This document shows, piece by piece, positions 12,229 to 23,709 of a stretch of 64,000 nt of DNA; the first letter of the stretch is position 1, and the number at the start of each line of letters is the position of its first letter. Under the pieces are notes generated by a model that worked only from the letters and a program-made list of their open reading frames with translations, was not told where the DNA came from and ran no database searches. A program made the position numbers and the translations under genes. The stretch comes from Thalassia testudinum (lineage: Eukaryota; Streptophyta; Magnoliopsida; Alismatales; Hydrocharitaceae), in NCBI GenBank assembly GCA_037157565.1, contig JAZHRO010000012.1, positions 59,697,501 to 59,761,500 of the forward strand, in the 5' to 3' direction.

Positions 12229-13510
12229 CTATAACAAGTAAAAGTGTAATAATTAATATAGTTAAAAATCACTAATATATAAATAATTAATGGAAAAAGT
12301 TTGCTAAACATAAAGAAAAATTATTTAAACAGAAATGAAACAAACCAAAGAAATTATTATTAATCTTTTATGTTAACATCTATTACAAAACAAAAAAGAA
12401 AAATTTAAAAATTTCGGTAGAGTTTCTTCTTAAATTTGGAGGTTTCTCTAAAAACCTGCATAGTAAAATTAAAGTGGGTACACCCTACATAAAAAAAAGT
12501 GTAAAGACAAACCACAAGTGGATATATCCTACATCCATTCAAATAAACAATGCAGTTAATGAAAAGAAGACATGATATACAGTCTTGATGAGATCAGGAA
12601 CATCCCATTCATTTAAGCTATATCATAAAACAAACCCATGAGTGAAATCCCATTCATGAGTGACATCCCATTTATTTGTTAGGTTTCTATTTCTAAGTTT
12701 TGTTTCGTTCAGTAGTTTGCATGCTTAGAAGCTTCACTTTCATTAGTGTCTTGTCCACAAGTTTTGTTTCGTTCAGTGGGGGCTGATAAATATGTTGTTG
12801 CTAAAAGGGATGGAGTGGTTTGAATGAGCTCAGTAAATGATATGGGTTAATAATGTAATCAAAGATGTTGAGGATCACCCTTTAGATGTTGCAATTAACG
12901 CCCTCCCTAATGGGGACACATTATAAGTACTGCAGTTTGTGGAATATAGCAATCTAATCCAATGGTTACAAAAGCATGTGAATCATATGGGCTAAAAGGA
13001 GTTGGCAATACTATTTTCATGGTTTATACTATGGATTCTAAATGGAACGCATCAAATCCATCTTTATTCTGAACAATGGACATCCTTTTGATAGGTAAAT
13101 TAATAACATTCTCATAAGATCTACTAAAAGTTGGTGACTACAAGGTTTTAATCTTTATGAAGATTTAGATACTAACTAGTATGGCGTTACTAAAGAAGCC
13201 TAGTATATAAAAGTAAGATGTACAATGTCATGTGCTTAATCTATGAAGCCATATTAGCTATTTCACCAAGGAAAGAGATGCATATTCTACATTATAGAGA
13301 AAGTTGTTTTAGACAAGGGCAAGACCAATAATGAAATGGACTATTAACTCTAAGAGGATGGTTGTACCGGGGGGCTAGGCACATTATCTTCCATGGTAGA
13401 TTCTAGAAGAGGACTTCCTACAACTACAAAGTTAATATATTTGTGTAGTAACATTCTAATCTAGAAAGATATTGGAACATATCAATATAGGAATGACCAG
13501 CAATGACCAG
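12229..13510. other. CACTA internal non-coding region
   Basis: This joins the TnpA-like gene to the inserted solo LTR. It holds a roughly 140-base block at 12405-12545 that is repeated at 16735-16870, and an exact 18-base word AGTTTTGTTTCGTTCAGT present twice near 12694 and 12758. From 12780 to 13500 the sequence looks like old coding DNA riddled with stops, but I cannot assign it. Confidence 0.45.
12405..12545 (+). repeat. Internal direct repeat, copy 1
   Basis: Shares with 16735-16870 the order TTTCGG...GTTT(T)TTCTTAAATTT, TTTCTCTAAA, AAATTAAAGTGGGTACA, CCTACATAAAAAA and a final CATCCATT. The copies lie either side of the inserted solo LTR, so before that insertion they were about 1.6 kb apart in the CACTA element. 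The function is unknown. Confidence 0.65.
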
Positions 13511-13736
13511 TGTTACGAACATGGCATCAAACGGATTTTAAGACGTCTGGGAAGTGGCCCAGACGTCTGTCCAGACGTCTGGAACCCTTCCCAGACGTCT
13601 GGTAATAAATTTTTTTCAGCATATTGGGTTGCGTCTGTACGCTGCGCGCGCAGACTGCGCCCGCCGCCTCTGTCTTATTTTTCCTCTCTCTTCCTGCAGA
13701 CACGCCGTTTCTCTTCTCTCTCTCCCCGCGCTGCCT

Positions 13737-13746
13737 TATATATAAA
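13737..13746 (+). promoter_or_regulatory. TATA box of LTR-1 copy A
   Basis: TATATATAAA sits about 130 bases downstream of the first group of GACGTC palindromes and upstream of a pyrimidine-rich, then GC-rich, leader. Copy B has TTATAAA at the equivalent place (21143-21149). The Tekay element's LTRs have only TTAAAAA (55634-55640 and 63346-63352). Confidence 0.7.
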
Positions 13747-14049
13747 CCCTCGCCCTCTCCCTCACCCTCATCTCCTCCGCCTTTCTCTTCTCCTTCTCCC
13801 TGCCAGCGAGAGCGCGAGCGAGCGAGTGAGCGGCGGTGGCAGCAGCGGCCGCGGCAAGCGTGCGGGAAGGAGGGTTGCGAGAGGAAGGGGGAAGCTCGAC
13901 CGCGAGGGTGTGAGCTTGCCGGGGCAGCTAGAGCCGGCCGGCGGGGGAGCGACGGGCGTGGGGTGTCACGAAGGGGCTCCTGCAGCTCGGGCAGCAGGCA
14001 GACGGGGTGAGGCGCGACAGTGCGTTGCGGGTGGAGAGCAAACCAGGTC

Positions 14050-14078
14050 CTGATTCTGGAAAAATTTTCCAGAATCAG
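14050..14078. promoter_or_regulatory. 29-bp near-perfect palindrome with paired TTCNNGAA sites
   Basis: The arms CTGATTCTGGAAAA and TTTTCCAGAATCAG are exact complements around a single base. It contains TTCTGGAA and TTCCAGAA, each a minimal heat-shock-element inverted pair. Equivalent sites are at 55919-55938 and 63640-63659. It lies downstream of the TATA box, so it could act as DNA or as an RNA hairpin in the leader. Confidence 0.6.
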
Positions 14079-14771
14079 ATGTCTGGATTTACGTCCAGAC
14101 GACTTCGAAGACATCTGGAGGACGGTCCAGATGTCTGACAGGTACGATATTTCTTATCTTTTCCTTTTTATGCGTGTACGGCCATGCAGCCATCCGCCGC
14201 GTCCTTCTGCGCTTCGTCATGCTGAGAGCAGGTGTGTGTGTGTGCGTAGGTTCTACTCAGGAGGGCGCGAGGGCTCCCCATCCCACGTGACTTAGACGTT
14301 TGGCCACAATGCCAGACGACTGAGAGAACTTCCAGACGTCCGTGGTGACAATCGGACATCTGGAAACCAAGGCCAGACGTCCCAGCGGGCTTCTGGACAT
14401 CTGAAGGACTGCGTAGACTAGGTAGGACCTGATCCACCTTTTAAGACGTCTGGAAGAGGTTCCAGACGTCTGATTTTGGACAGATTTGTCATTTATGACC
14501 CATTTAGGACCCGTTCGGAGTCCGTTTTCCGCATTTCGAGTTGCGTTCTTTCCAGAATTAATTCCTCTATCCGTTTACAGTAATTGTATACTATTCTGAG
14601 AAACTCTTTCTGATTGATCCTTGTGTTAGGACCCCGTTCCGTTGTGGCTCTGAGGGTTGCGGAGGCGCGTGGGATTGCCGACTACGCCCCCAGTACTCCC
14701 GGTTTCGCGGGTAGAGTGGCCCTTTAATTTATTTGACAAAATTTGTACAATTATGAAACAATTAATAGAGT

Positions 14772-14925
14772 CTAGGGCATTGCATGAACCCTAGGACTGA
14801 GAAATTAGATTGAATGATAGATCCTAGGGCATTGCATGAATCCTAAGACTGGAAAACTAGATTGAATGATAGATCCTAGGGTACGGCATGAATCCTAGGA
14901 CTGGAAAACTAGTTGAATATACAAC
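14772..14925 (+). repeat. Three 52-bp tandem repeats inside LTR-1 copy A
   Basis: Units begin CTAGGGCATTGCATGAA or a close variant at 14772, 14824 and 14876, a strict 52-base period. The 5' LTR of the Tekay element has three more diverged units at about 56575-56720. Copy B keeps essentially one, near 22150. Confidence 0.8.
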
Positions 14926-16258
14926 CGTTGCAGACTTGGAAAAGTAGAAAGGAAATGATAACTGCCTGTAAATTGTTTAACAGCTGCCTGTTATAAATGG
15001 ATAATTACGGATGAGAACATGAATTGTATGGACATAAAGCTGGAACAGTAAAAAAACCTGAATTGACTGAGTTAAAAGAGCTTGAACCCTACGGGGAATT
15101 AGGAGTAGAACTCCTGGATAGTGAATGGAATAGATTGGGAAAGTGAGCTGGCCCTTGAGTACGGAGTACCAAGGAGAGCGACTGTCCCCTTGTTTAGTGC
15201 AGAGCGGAGCTAGCCACCCCAGGAACCCGGGGTTAGGACTGGCCACTTTGTACCAACTTTTGGCCCTCGTGTACATAGTATCGAGGAGAGCTACTAGTGC
15301 AGGGAGAGCACTAGCTATCCCACGGGCCCCGGGATTCTGCTAGCTCTCCTACACCGACTTGTTAGGCCCACTGGGCAAACCAGGGTAGTCAGGCGAGGGT
15401 GCGCGGACTGTGGAGGGGCGAGACCCCTGTTTGGTTACTGTGGAGGGGCTGGACCCCTGTTACTGAGAGGGCTCTACCCTATACTGGTTCCGTGCTGTGC
15501 TTTGGGCGCACCCGTTAACGAAAACGACTGACCGCGTGCTAGTACAGGGTAGCTAACCGTGCGCGTGCCATAGTCACCGTTACGTCTGAAAGCAACCTTG
15601 GGGTGGTTGACTAAGGGTAGGACCACCATGAGGGACTCTCCCGGCCAGGAGAGCACCACGTGTTACTTCTACTTTTCGGGAAAGACTGCAATCAAGATCG
15701 TTCCCACGAGGAACATTCAAGATCAAAAGAAGGATCTGAGAAGTAAATCAATAGTGAATAAATGGAAAAGTATAAAAGAAGAAGGTAAAAATATAACAGC
15801 TACTGTCCACTCTACTGCTTCTTCTAGCTTTTAGTTGCCACTCTACTCAGCGTTTCGCTGACGTGTCACTCTTGTTACCTTTTTAGGACCAGGTGTTGAG
15901 CAGCCAGAGTCAGCGGCTGCAGAGGGCGTTGGGCCTAGTAGGGTCCAGTAGGGTTACCTGTAGTATTTTCCATACTTTCTTTCTGCTGTAGTGAGTAGTT
16001 TGCTGTTGCTCCTTGTACTCTCTTTAATGTAAACTTCATGTTTATATTTATGTTTATTTCTCTGTTGTTGTGGTAGTGTATACTGTAGTGGTTCTTTTCT
16101 TTACTGCTGTATTTTGTTACTGCTAGTTATATACATGGTGAATGTGATTTATTTAACTGCTCTTTTGGTTACTTTCTCGTTGGACGACTGAGTCTTGGGA
16201 TTAGCCGAGTCGGTTCGATTCTCGTGTCTCGTAAGGATTCGGGAATCGAGTTGTTACA

Positions 16259-17286
16259 GCCAGCAAAAAGGAAATTGTGCCATCTAGTAAATATCAATAT
16301 AGGAAGAGTTTTTATTTAGCTTAGCCGAAAAACAGGTTCGTATCACTTTAATGAAAATGATAAGTTAAATCTCAACTTACTTTGAAAGATAAGTTTGCAA
16401 ATTATTTATTCCCCTAACCCAAAATAAACATAATCAAAAGACTAAAATAAGGTCCAAATATTAAGATGGTCCTAATCCTTAATAGGGTAATTAATGGGAA
16501 ATGATATCAATATGAGACCTACATTAGGATTCCAAGATCTAGGAGGATTAAAATTCAGGTAATAATTAATAATAGGGACCAATTAAAAAGCCATGGGCGA
16601 GGATGTAACTGATAACTAGAATTGAACAACGGTAAGAAGGTTGGACGTAGAACAAGGAGATTAAAGGATAACGAAGTAAATAAAGTAAGCCAAAATGTAC
16701 AAAATTGTACAACTTGACACGTTTGGAGTGGTTAAATATTTCGGCAGTTTTTTCTTAAATTTTAAAGTTTCTCTAAATACTTATATATTTAAATTAAAGT
16801 GGGTACATCCTACATAAAAAAGTATATGGATCAAATCATAAGTGGGTACATCCCACATCCATTTAAATAAAATATGTAACACAAGTAGGTACACTCCACA
16901 TCTAATTAATGAAATAAAAAATAATATGTGGGCACATGCTACATCTAGAAAAACCTATAATTTCATCCAATCAAATTTAAGACATTGAAATTATACCTCT
17001 AAGTACAACAGCCTCCGAGTATGCCCTTCAACGTTAAACTGTAATTTGAAAAACAGAAGTAATTAAAATGCCAGTAAAGTAAGAGGAACAAATATTGAAC
17101 GTGTGTGTTTGATTAGTTTAAGTTTAGTTATTTTTAATGTATAGAAAATGTCAGTTGTAGTTTAGGCTTTTTAAATTTTAATATAAATTTGATATAAACA
17201 GAAATAAATTAAAGTAAATAAACTTTTACTAACATTAAATGTAAACATCTATTGCATTTGAATCTATATGACTTTCTTCTGTTAAT
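16259..17286. other. CACTA internal non-coding region with direct repeat copy 2
   Basis: This resumes the CACTA element after the solo LTR. 16735-16870 repeats the block at 12405-12545. The remainder is AT-rich, lies downstream of the transposase gene on the minus strand, and shows no coding potential. Confidence 0.5.
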
Positions 17287-20200
17287 TCTTGGTATGCTTA
17301 AGACTGTGTGTCAAAATGGTTGCACGGTACTATTTTTATGGGTATAACCCATCCCCTTTGGCAATTATCGGGGACATAGAAAACTTGTGCCGCTTGACAT
17401 ACTAATGTAAATGGTTCATCAGATTGAAGAATTTGACGATTAGGATTTAAACTCAAGAAATTTGTTTCTTATCAACTTTGAAACCACTGCCCTCTTTGAA
17501 AACATCAAACCAATGACATTTAAATAAGACAACTCTACGATCATATCTGAAGTTGATCTCCACAATTTCTTTAATTTTACCATAGTATCCATCTGTACCG
17601 GTGGAAAGATCTGAATCAACAAGTCTGACCTGTTGTGTAACCTTCCTATTATCAATTTCTTTTATTCTGAATCTGAACTCATTTATTATATACCCAGAGT
17701 GGTAATGTGCATGATGTAATGGTGAATCAGCAATTACATCAAAATCTGGTATCCATCGTGGGTCCTTATCCTCTTTCAATTGATGAACCCGATCATTAAA
17801 ACAATCTAAGAAGCCAAATTCGTTTGTCCTAAAAAGAGGTAATCGTTCGAATTCCTCATAAAATGGATCAATTTCAGGAATTTGTTTTAAAATATATAGA
17901 TGCGCACAACGTTTGTCATTTTTTGAAATAGCCTTGTACTCCATATGAAGGATCGACCTTCCTCTGATATCAAAAATTGACAAATATTCTTCATCAATAT
18001 CATTGTATTCCCCCTCATAATTTCTTTGAACTTTATTAAAGCGGTTGTATGTTTCATTCATATACATGGACGTAAAATTAATACACTTCTCCACGAGATA
18101 GCCTTCTACAATTGATCCTTCTGGCTTTGCCTTGTTCAAGACATAATCTTTAAGCTTTTTCAAAAATCGCTCCACAGGAAACACCCATCTGAATTGTATA
18201 GGTTCACCGATTGTCACTTCATTTGCAAGATGCAGCGTGAGATGAACCATTACATCGAAGAAGGCTGGGGGAAGAATTTGTTCCATCTTACAGAAAGTAA
18301 TGACTATTTGTTTATCCCAGTATTCCAACATATCATTTTGTAGCGTCCTCGAACAAACTTTGAAAAACCTGCTCATTTCTGTGAATGAATCAACAACTGG
18401 CTCTGGCAGTATTCCCCATATAGCAAGTGGAAACAATACTTGCATATAAACGTATGAGTCATGTCTTTTCAAGCCAGATATCTTTTTTTATGCTTCATTC
18501 ACAAAATGGGAAAGCTGCGAGAAAAATCCATCTGGCACCCAAATTTCCTTTAAGAAAGAGAGTAGTCTACTCTTCTGGTATTGATTCAAGCTGTAAATAG
18601 CAGGTGGGAAGTAGCCATCATCCTCATGAATATGCAACTCCAGACGTATCCCCAAAGTTTTCATGTCTTTTCTTATTTTGACCGTGTCCTTCGGATCATC
18701 AGTCAGATTTAATACGTCTAAGATGTTATCCATCACATTCTTTTCGATGTGCATAACATATAAATTATGACGTATTCTAAGATCTTTCCAGTATGGTAGC
18801 TCTAAAAAGAAAATGCTTTTCTTTCGAAATCCAAAATTCCTTAAGGCTGTCTGGTCTTGTTTGAATGGTCGACCCAATCGTATTTCACCCATTTCTTGTA
18901 ATCTGTCCATTATAACCTGACCCGGTAACTTGATAGAATCTGTACTAAGTTTATTTTTTGGATTTTTCTTTGAATATAGACACGTCCTGCCATCAAATTT
19001 ACTCCTGAACTGTGATGTTCGCTATCTATGTTCAATAGGTAGAAATCTACGATGTCCTAAGTAACAGAACTTCTTACTTTCCGACAGTCGTAAGTGATGA
19101 GTGTCTTCCATACAGACTAGGCATGCAAGCTTTCCTTTAGTGTTCCAACCTGACAAATTTGCGTACGCCGAGAAGTCGTTTATGATCCACAACAATGCTG
19201 CATACATATTGTAAAATTCTTTCCTTTCTGCATCATACGTCTTCACGCCGGTGAACCACAAATATTTCAGTTCATCGATTAATGGCTGGAGATAAACATC
19301 TATTGGATTTCCTCGTTGTTTTGGACTGCGAATTAATAGGGTCAGCATCATGAATGATGATCTCATACAAACCAAGGAGGTAAGTTATAAGTGACCATTA
19401 CCACCAGCCATATAGAGTACGACGGGTACATACTCTTAAATGGATTGAATCCATCGCTTGCGAGACCCAACTGCACGTTCCTTGCTTCTGAAGTGAATGA
19501 ATTATTTCTTTAGTCAAATATCTTCCACTCCTATGAATCAGTAGGATGACGTATTCTTCCATCTTGAGATTTACAATCCTGGTGCCAAGTCATCCACCAT
19601 GCAGTTTTAGTTGATATAAAAAGGCATTGAAGCCTAGGTGTCTGTGGGAAGTAACGAAGAACCTTCTGAAATTGTTTCCTCTTGCTTTCATTTTGACATT
19701 CTTTATATCTCTGAAGTCCACATTCGGGATAGTTACTTAAGTTTGCGAATTCATTTCTAAAAGAAATGCAGTCATTCGGACATGCATCGATCTTCTGATA
19801 GTCCAAACCAAGCTTACGAATCTGTTTCCTTGCCTCATACCATGAAGTCGGAAAACCATTAGGGTTCTTCAACAGCTCTGCAATAAACTGAAGTATTTCT
19901 GACATGAATTTAGTACTAGCTCTATTCATAACCTTCAATTGAAACATCTTCAACAAAAATGGCAACTTGGATATTTTCATAACACCGGGAGCAATAGGAT
20001 CCTCAGCCGCTTTAACAGCATCATAGAACGGATCAAAACTGAATGGATCTTCCTCATCTGTATTTATATCCTCTCCTGCTCTCATCTCGTTCAACATGTC
20101 TTATATTTCTTCACCTCTGCTATCACTACTTTCCTCATCGATCTCTTCGTTAACAGTGTTCTCATTGTTTATGGCTTTCTTGGTAAACTCCTCTCCATGA

Positions 20201-20438
20201 GCTACCCAAGTAGTGTAATGCTGCCACCACCTATTACAAATGCAGTGCTCGAGCACAGTATTACGATCATGCAATGAACCATTCAAACATCTTCTGCATG
20301 GGCAGAATATATTCTCAAATTGACCTCCTCGCCTATATATCTTCCTATCGTCATCAAAGGCCCAATCCAGGAATGAAATTACTCCATCCTTACATCTGGT
20401 GTAATCTGAACCCGCAATCCAATCTAAGATTTATCCAT
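17287..20438 (-). pseudogene. CACTA TNP2 transposase, decayed
   Basis: The gene reads leftwards from an ATG at 20438. The N-terminus is a transposase-associated domain (about 20420-20240) with the motif GVISFLDWAF followed by a CPCRRC zinc-binding stretch. Next comes the Transposase_21 (TNP2) domain, about 19950-18500, with SSFMMLTLLI, NPIDVYLQPLIDELKYLW, DFSAYANLSGW and LPYWKDLRIRHNLYVMHIEK. A DUF4218 region follows (about 18470-18000; MEQILPPAFFDVMVHLTLHL, FRWVFPVERFL), then DUF4216 (about 17800-17460; YYGKIKEIVEINFRYDRRVV). The product would cut and join CACTA ends in the nucleus. Damage seen: an in-frame TAG at the fifth codon with a nearby frame change, a stop at 20103-20101, breaks near 19530, 19020 and 18480, and a frame change near 17450, after which homology continues to about 17290. 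It is therefore not functional. The minus orientation matches the TnpA-like gene. Confidence 0.9.
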
Positions 20439-20537
20439 TGTCACCTAAAATTTAATGTAAATAAATCACTTATTAGGAAGGGAAAGGACCGAATGATGTA
20501 TATCTTGATTAAGATTTTCACTTTATAGCCCATCCTC

Positions 20538-20794
20538 AAAGATTTGATCACAACTTAAGTTTGCTCGTTACATGTAACCTTGTGCGGTGAAATTTCTGCA
20601 GCATCTCCCCGCACTTCTCCAATATACCCCCCAATACTAACCTTAGCTAGATTTCCTTTAACACCTAATTAAGGGCACCGTAGGAAACTAGATAAGATTA
20701 GTTAGTATACCAGAAAAGAGCAGGAAGAAGCAACCAAAATTTCACGGCACAAGGTTACATGCAACGAGCAAAACTAAGTTGTGGTCAAATCTTT
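20538..20794. repeat. Inverted repeat with 58-bp arms upstream of the transposase gene
   Basis: Bases 20538-20595 are the reverse complement of 20737-20794 with about five mismatches, around a 141-base spacer. Both arms contain ATGTAACCTTGTGC or its complement. It lies about 100 bases upstream of the TNP2 start, so it is either a small MITE inserted in the promoter or leader, or a regulatory foldback. No clean target duplication was found. Confidence 0.75.
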
Positions 20795-20931
20795 AAAGAC
20801 CTTCTTTAGTTCAGTACTTCACCGAACTAAACTCGATCGAGTCTTATGGCATGCTACAAAGATAACACATCATGTATGTAAGTGAGGTATACATACACTT
20901 CTTATATTGTCCGTATAACATGATCATAAGT

Positions 20932-23704
20932 TGTAAAGACCCGTGCTGTTTGAGCCTTTTAAGACATCTGGACTATGGGTCAGATGTCTGGTTAGACGTC
21001 TGGTCACCTTCCCAGACGTCTGAAAATCAAAAATTTTGAGTACGAGCTTACGTCTACGCACGTGCTGTGTGCAGACAGTACACACCACTCGTTTTCCTTC
21101 TTCTCTCTCCTTCCGCCCCGAGCAAACCCTAAACCCACACCCTTATAAAGCCCCCTCCTCTCTCTTGTTCCACCCCACTTCCCCAGCCACCTTCCTCCTT
21201 CCCTCCAGTGAGAGCAGTAGAGCAGTGAGAGTGCGGGAGCAACGTAAGAGGGAGAGGAGTTGAGCTTGCGAGCTCGCGTGGGAGCTCGCCTGTGAGCGCA
21301 CGGCCGGAGCGGTGCGCGCACGAGGCGGAGGAGTGCGTCGGGGAGGTCCTCCCCGACACTGCAGCAGCCAGAGCTACAGGCGAGAGGGCACGGCGTGGCC
21401 ACGCGTGGTGCGAGAGGGCGGAAGCAGGTTCTGGTTCTAGGTTTTTCCCAGAATCAGACATCTGGAGCAACGTCCAGACGACTTAGCCGACGTCTGGAGG
21501 AGGTTCCAGACGTCTGAGGAGTAGACTTCGCGAAGGTACATCTTCTTTGCGGATACGACCATGCAGGCCGCTCTGCCAAGGCACTGTTGCATGCCTTTTT
21601 GAGGAGATTTGGGTGGATTTCGTGCAGGTTTCGCTTCGGGAAGGCACGAGACACACCCTCCCACGCATTTCAGATGTCTGGGCGAGGCACCAGATGACGG
21701 GAAGCGCTTCCAGACGTCTGGAGAAGTGGTTGGATGTCTAGAACTGGGTCCAGACAGTCCAGAAGGGTTCTTGGATGTCTGAGGATTGGCGTAGGGTTAA
21801 GGTATGGCACTGGACACTTTTAAGACGTCTGGAAGTTGTTCCAGACATCTGATTTGAGTCAGAAACATGATTTTTGACCCGTTTAGGGTCCGTTTGAGGT
21901 CCGCTTTCCGCAATTAAGATACCGATGTTTTCCGTATGAATTCCTCTACTTATTAGAAGACTTTCTACAGTGTTCTGAGTATTCTCTTGTGCTTGATCCT
22001 TGTGATAGGACCTCATTCCGTTGTAAGTTCGGGCCTTGTTGAGGCACGTGGACCTGCCGTTCAAGCCCCTACTACTGCTGGGTTTACTGGTAGAGTGGCT
22101 TCCCCTTAATTTAATTAAAACCTAAATGCATGTGTGGGATGAATGATTAGAACCTAGGATATGGCATAATCCTAGGACAAGAAACACTTGAAATGTCTGC
22201 AATGGATGATTGAATTGCAGTCTTGAATGAGTAGATAGAATGATAACAATTTCCTGTAAATAAATAACAGCTGCCTGTGAAATGTAAAGTACTTGTGCTA
22301 GCAACCTGTTGCATGTAAATTCCTGTTGTATACGTTAAATGACATAATACGAGCTGCATATATATAAATTGAGAATGGTAACGTGAATGATGGAAAGACG
22401 AGCTACCTGTGTATAACCTGTGTATGGAAATGTAAACGATAGCAATATGAATTGCATATGTCTAACCTGAGAATGGAAATAGAAATGATGAAACCTGGTA
22501 TGGCTTGGCCTGAGAAATATGAGCATGAACCCTACGGGGAATTAGGAGTTGAGCTCCGGGAAATAAATGGAATGGATCTGAAAATGTGTTGGGAAGTGTG
22601 TTGACCCTTGAGTACGTGGTACCAAGGGGAGCACATGTTACCTCTTAGTGTAGAGGGGTGCTTGCCGCCTTCGGGTTGAGACCTGGGGTCGGTTTGGCCA
22701 CTTTGGATCGACTCTGTGGCCCTCATGTACACTGTACCGGGGAGAGCTACTAGTGTAGGGGGAGAGCAAGCCACCCCATGAGGCCTGGGGTTCAGCTAGC
22801 CGCCCTACACCGACTTGTTAGGCCCATTGGGCAAACCAGGGTAGTCAGGCAGGGGTACATAGACTGTGGAGGGGCGAGACCCCTTTTTGGTTCTTAGGGG
22901 CTAGACCCCTGTTACTGAGAGGGCTAGGCCCTATACGGGTTCCGTGCTGTGCTTTGGGTGCACCCGCTAACGGAAATGACTGACCGCGTGGCAGTGCGGG
23001 GTTGCTACCCGTGCGCTTATCGCGCGTGCTGAAGTCACCGTTACGTTTGTCCGTGACCTTGGGGTAGTTGACTTGGTGTAGGATCACCACGGGGGACTCT
23101 CCCGGCCAGGAGAGTACCACGTGTCCCTTCTACTCTTCGGAAAAGACTTTAATCAAGATCGTTCCCACGAGGAACATTCGAGATCAAGAAGGAGACCTGA
23201 TAAATAAACCAAGTGATGAAAAAGAATAATTAGTTAAGTAATTGAAAAACAACAGCTACCTGTCCACTTTTACTGTTTTAGTAGTTGGTTGCCACTTTAC
23301 TCAGCGTTCGCTAACATTTTGTACTCATAACCCCCTTTTCAGGTCCAGGTGTTGAGCAGCTAGAGCCTACGGCTGCCGAGGGTGCTGGGCCCAGTAGAGC
23401 CCAGTAGTTGTAGCTTCTTGTTGTACACCTTTTCTATTGTAGTGACTAGTTTCTTGCACCTCTATACTCATACATTCTGTACTTTATATTCTTGTACCTG
23501 TTTACCTTTCTACTTTGTGGTGGTGTGTACTGTAGTAGTTTTACTTCTTTACTGCTGTACTTTTGTTACTGTTAGTTGCTTAGCATAGTAATGTGGTTTA
23601 CTTTCCTGCTTTTGGTTACTTTCTTGTTGGACGACTGGGTCTTGGGATCAGTCGAGTCGGTCTGGTCTCTTGTCCTGTAGGGATTCAGGAACCGGGTCGT
23701 AACA
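20932..23704 (+). mobile_element. Solo LTR, LTR-1 family (copy B)
   Basis: Starts TGTAAAGACC and ends CCGGGTCGTAACA. It is flanked by a perfect 5-bp duplication TAAGT (20927-20931 and 23705-23709). It is collinear with copy A and the Tekay LTR: GACGTC palindromes near 20990-21020 and 21460-21520, TATA box at 21143-21149, the ACGGGGAATTAGGAGT block near 22535, and a pyrimidine-rich 3' part. Several palindromes have decayed to GACATC or GATGTC. It sits inside the CACTA element and has no adjoining internal sequence, so it is a solo LTR. Confidence 0.93.
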
Positions 23705-23709
23705 TAAGT

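Larger units (their letters stand above)
13511..16258 (+). mobile_element. Solo LTR, LTR-1 family (copy A)
   Basis: It starts TGTTACGAAC and ends GAGTTGTTACA, matching both ends of the complete LTR at 55398-58064. Flanks are ACCAG before and GCCAG after, a 5-bp target duplication with one mismatch. It carries the family's GACGTC palindromes, a good TATA box (TATATATAAA, 13737-13746), a GC-rich leader-like zone, a tandem repeat at 14772-14925 and the conserved block around 15080-15720 (ACGGGGAATTAGGAGT and following). No internal retroelement sequence adjoins it, so it is the product of LTR-LTR recombination. Reading frames of up to about 190 codons within it are GC-rich LTR sequence and not genes. 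Confidence 0.9.

Noticed and set aside
13472..14114. Frames of 193 and 195 codons in opposite directions
   Set aside because: They lie within LTR-1 copy A and are the counterpart of the frames in the Tekay LTR; they are due to high GC content and few stops.
16287..16302. ATATCAATATAGGAA present on both sides of LTR-1 copy A (also near 13479)
   Set aside because: Too long and too far from the LTR edges to be the target duplication; probably an older local repeat in the CACTA element.
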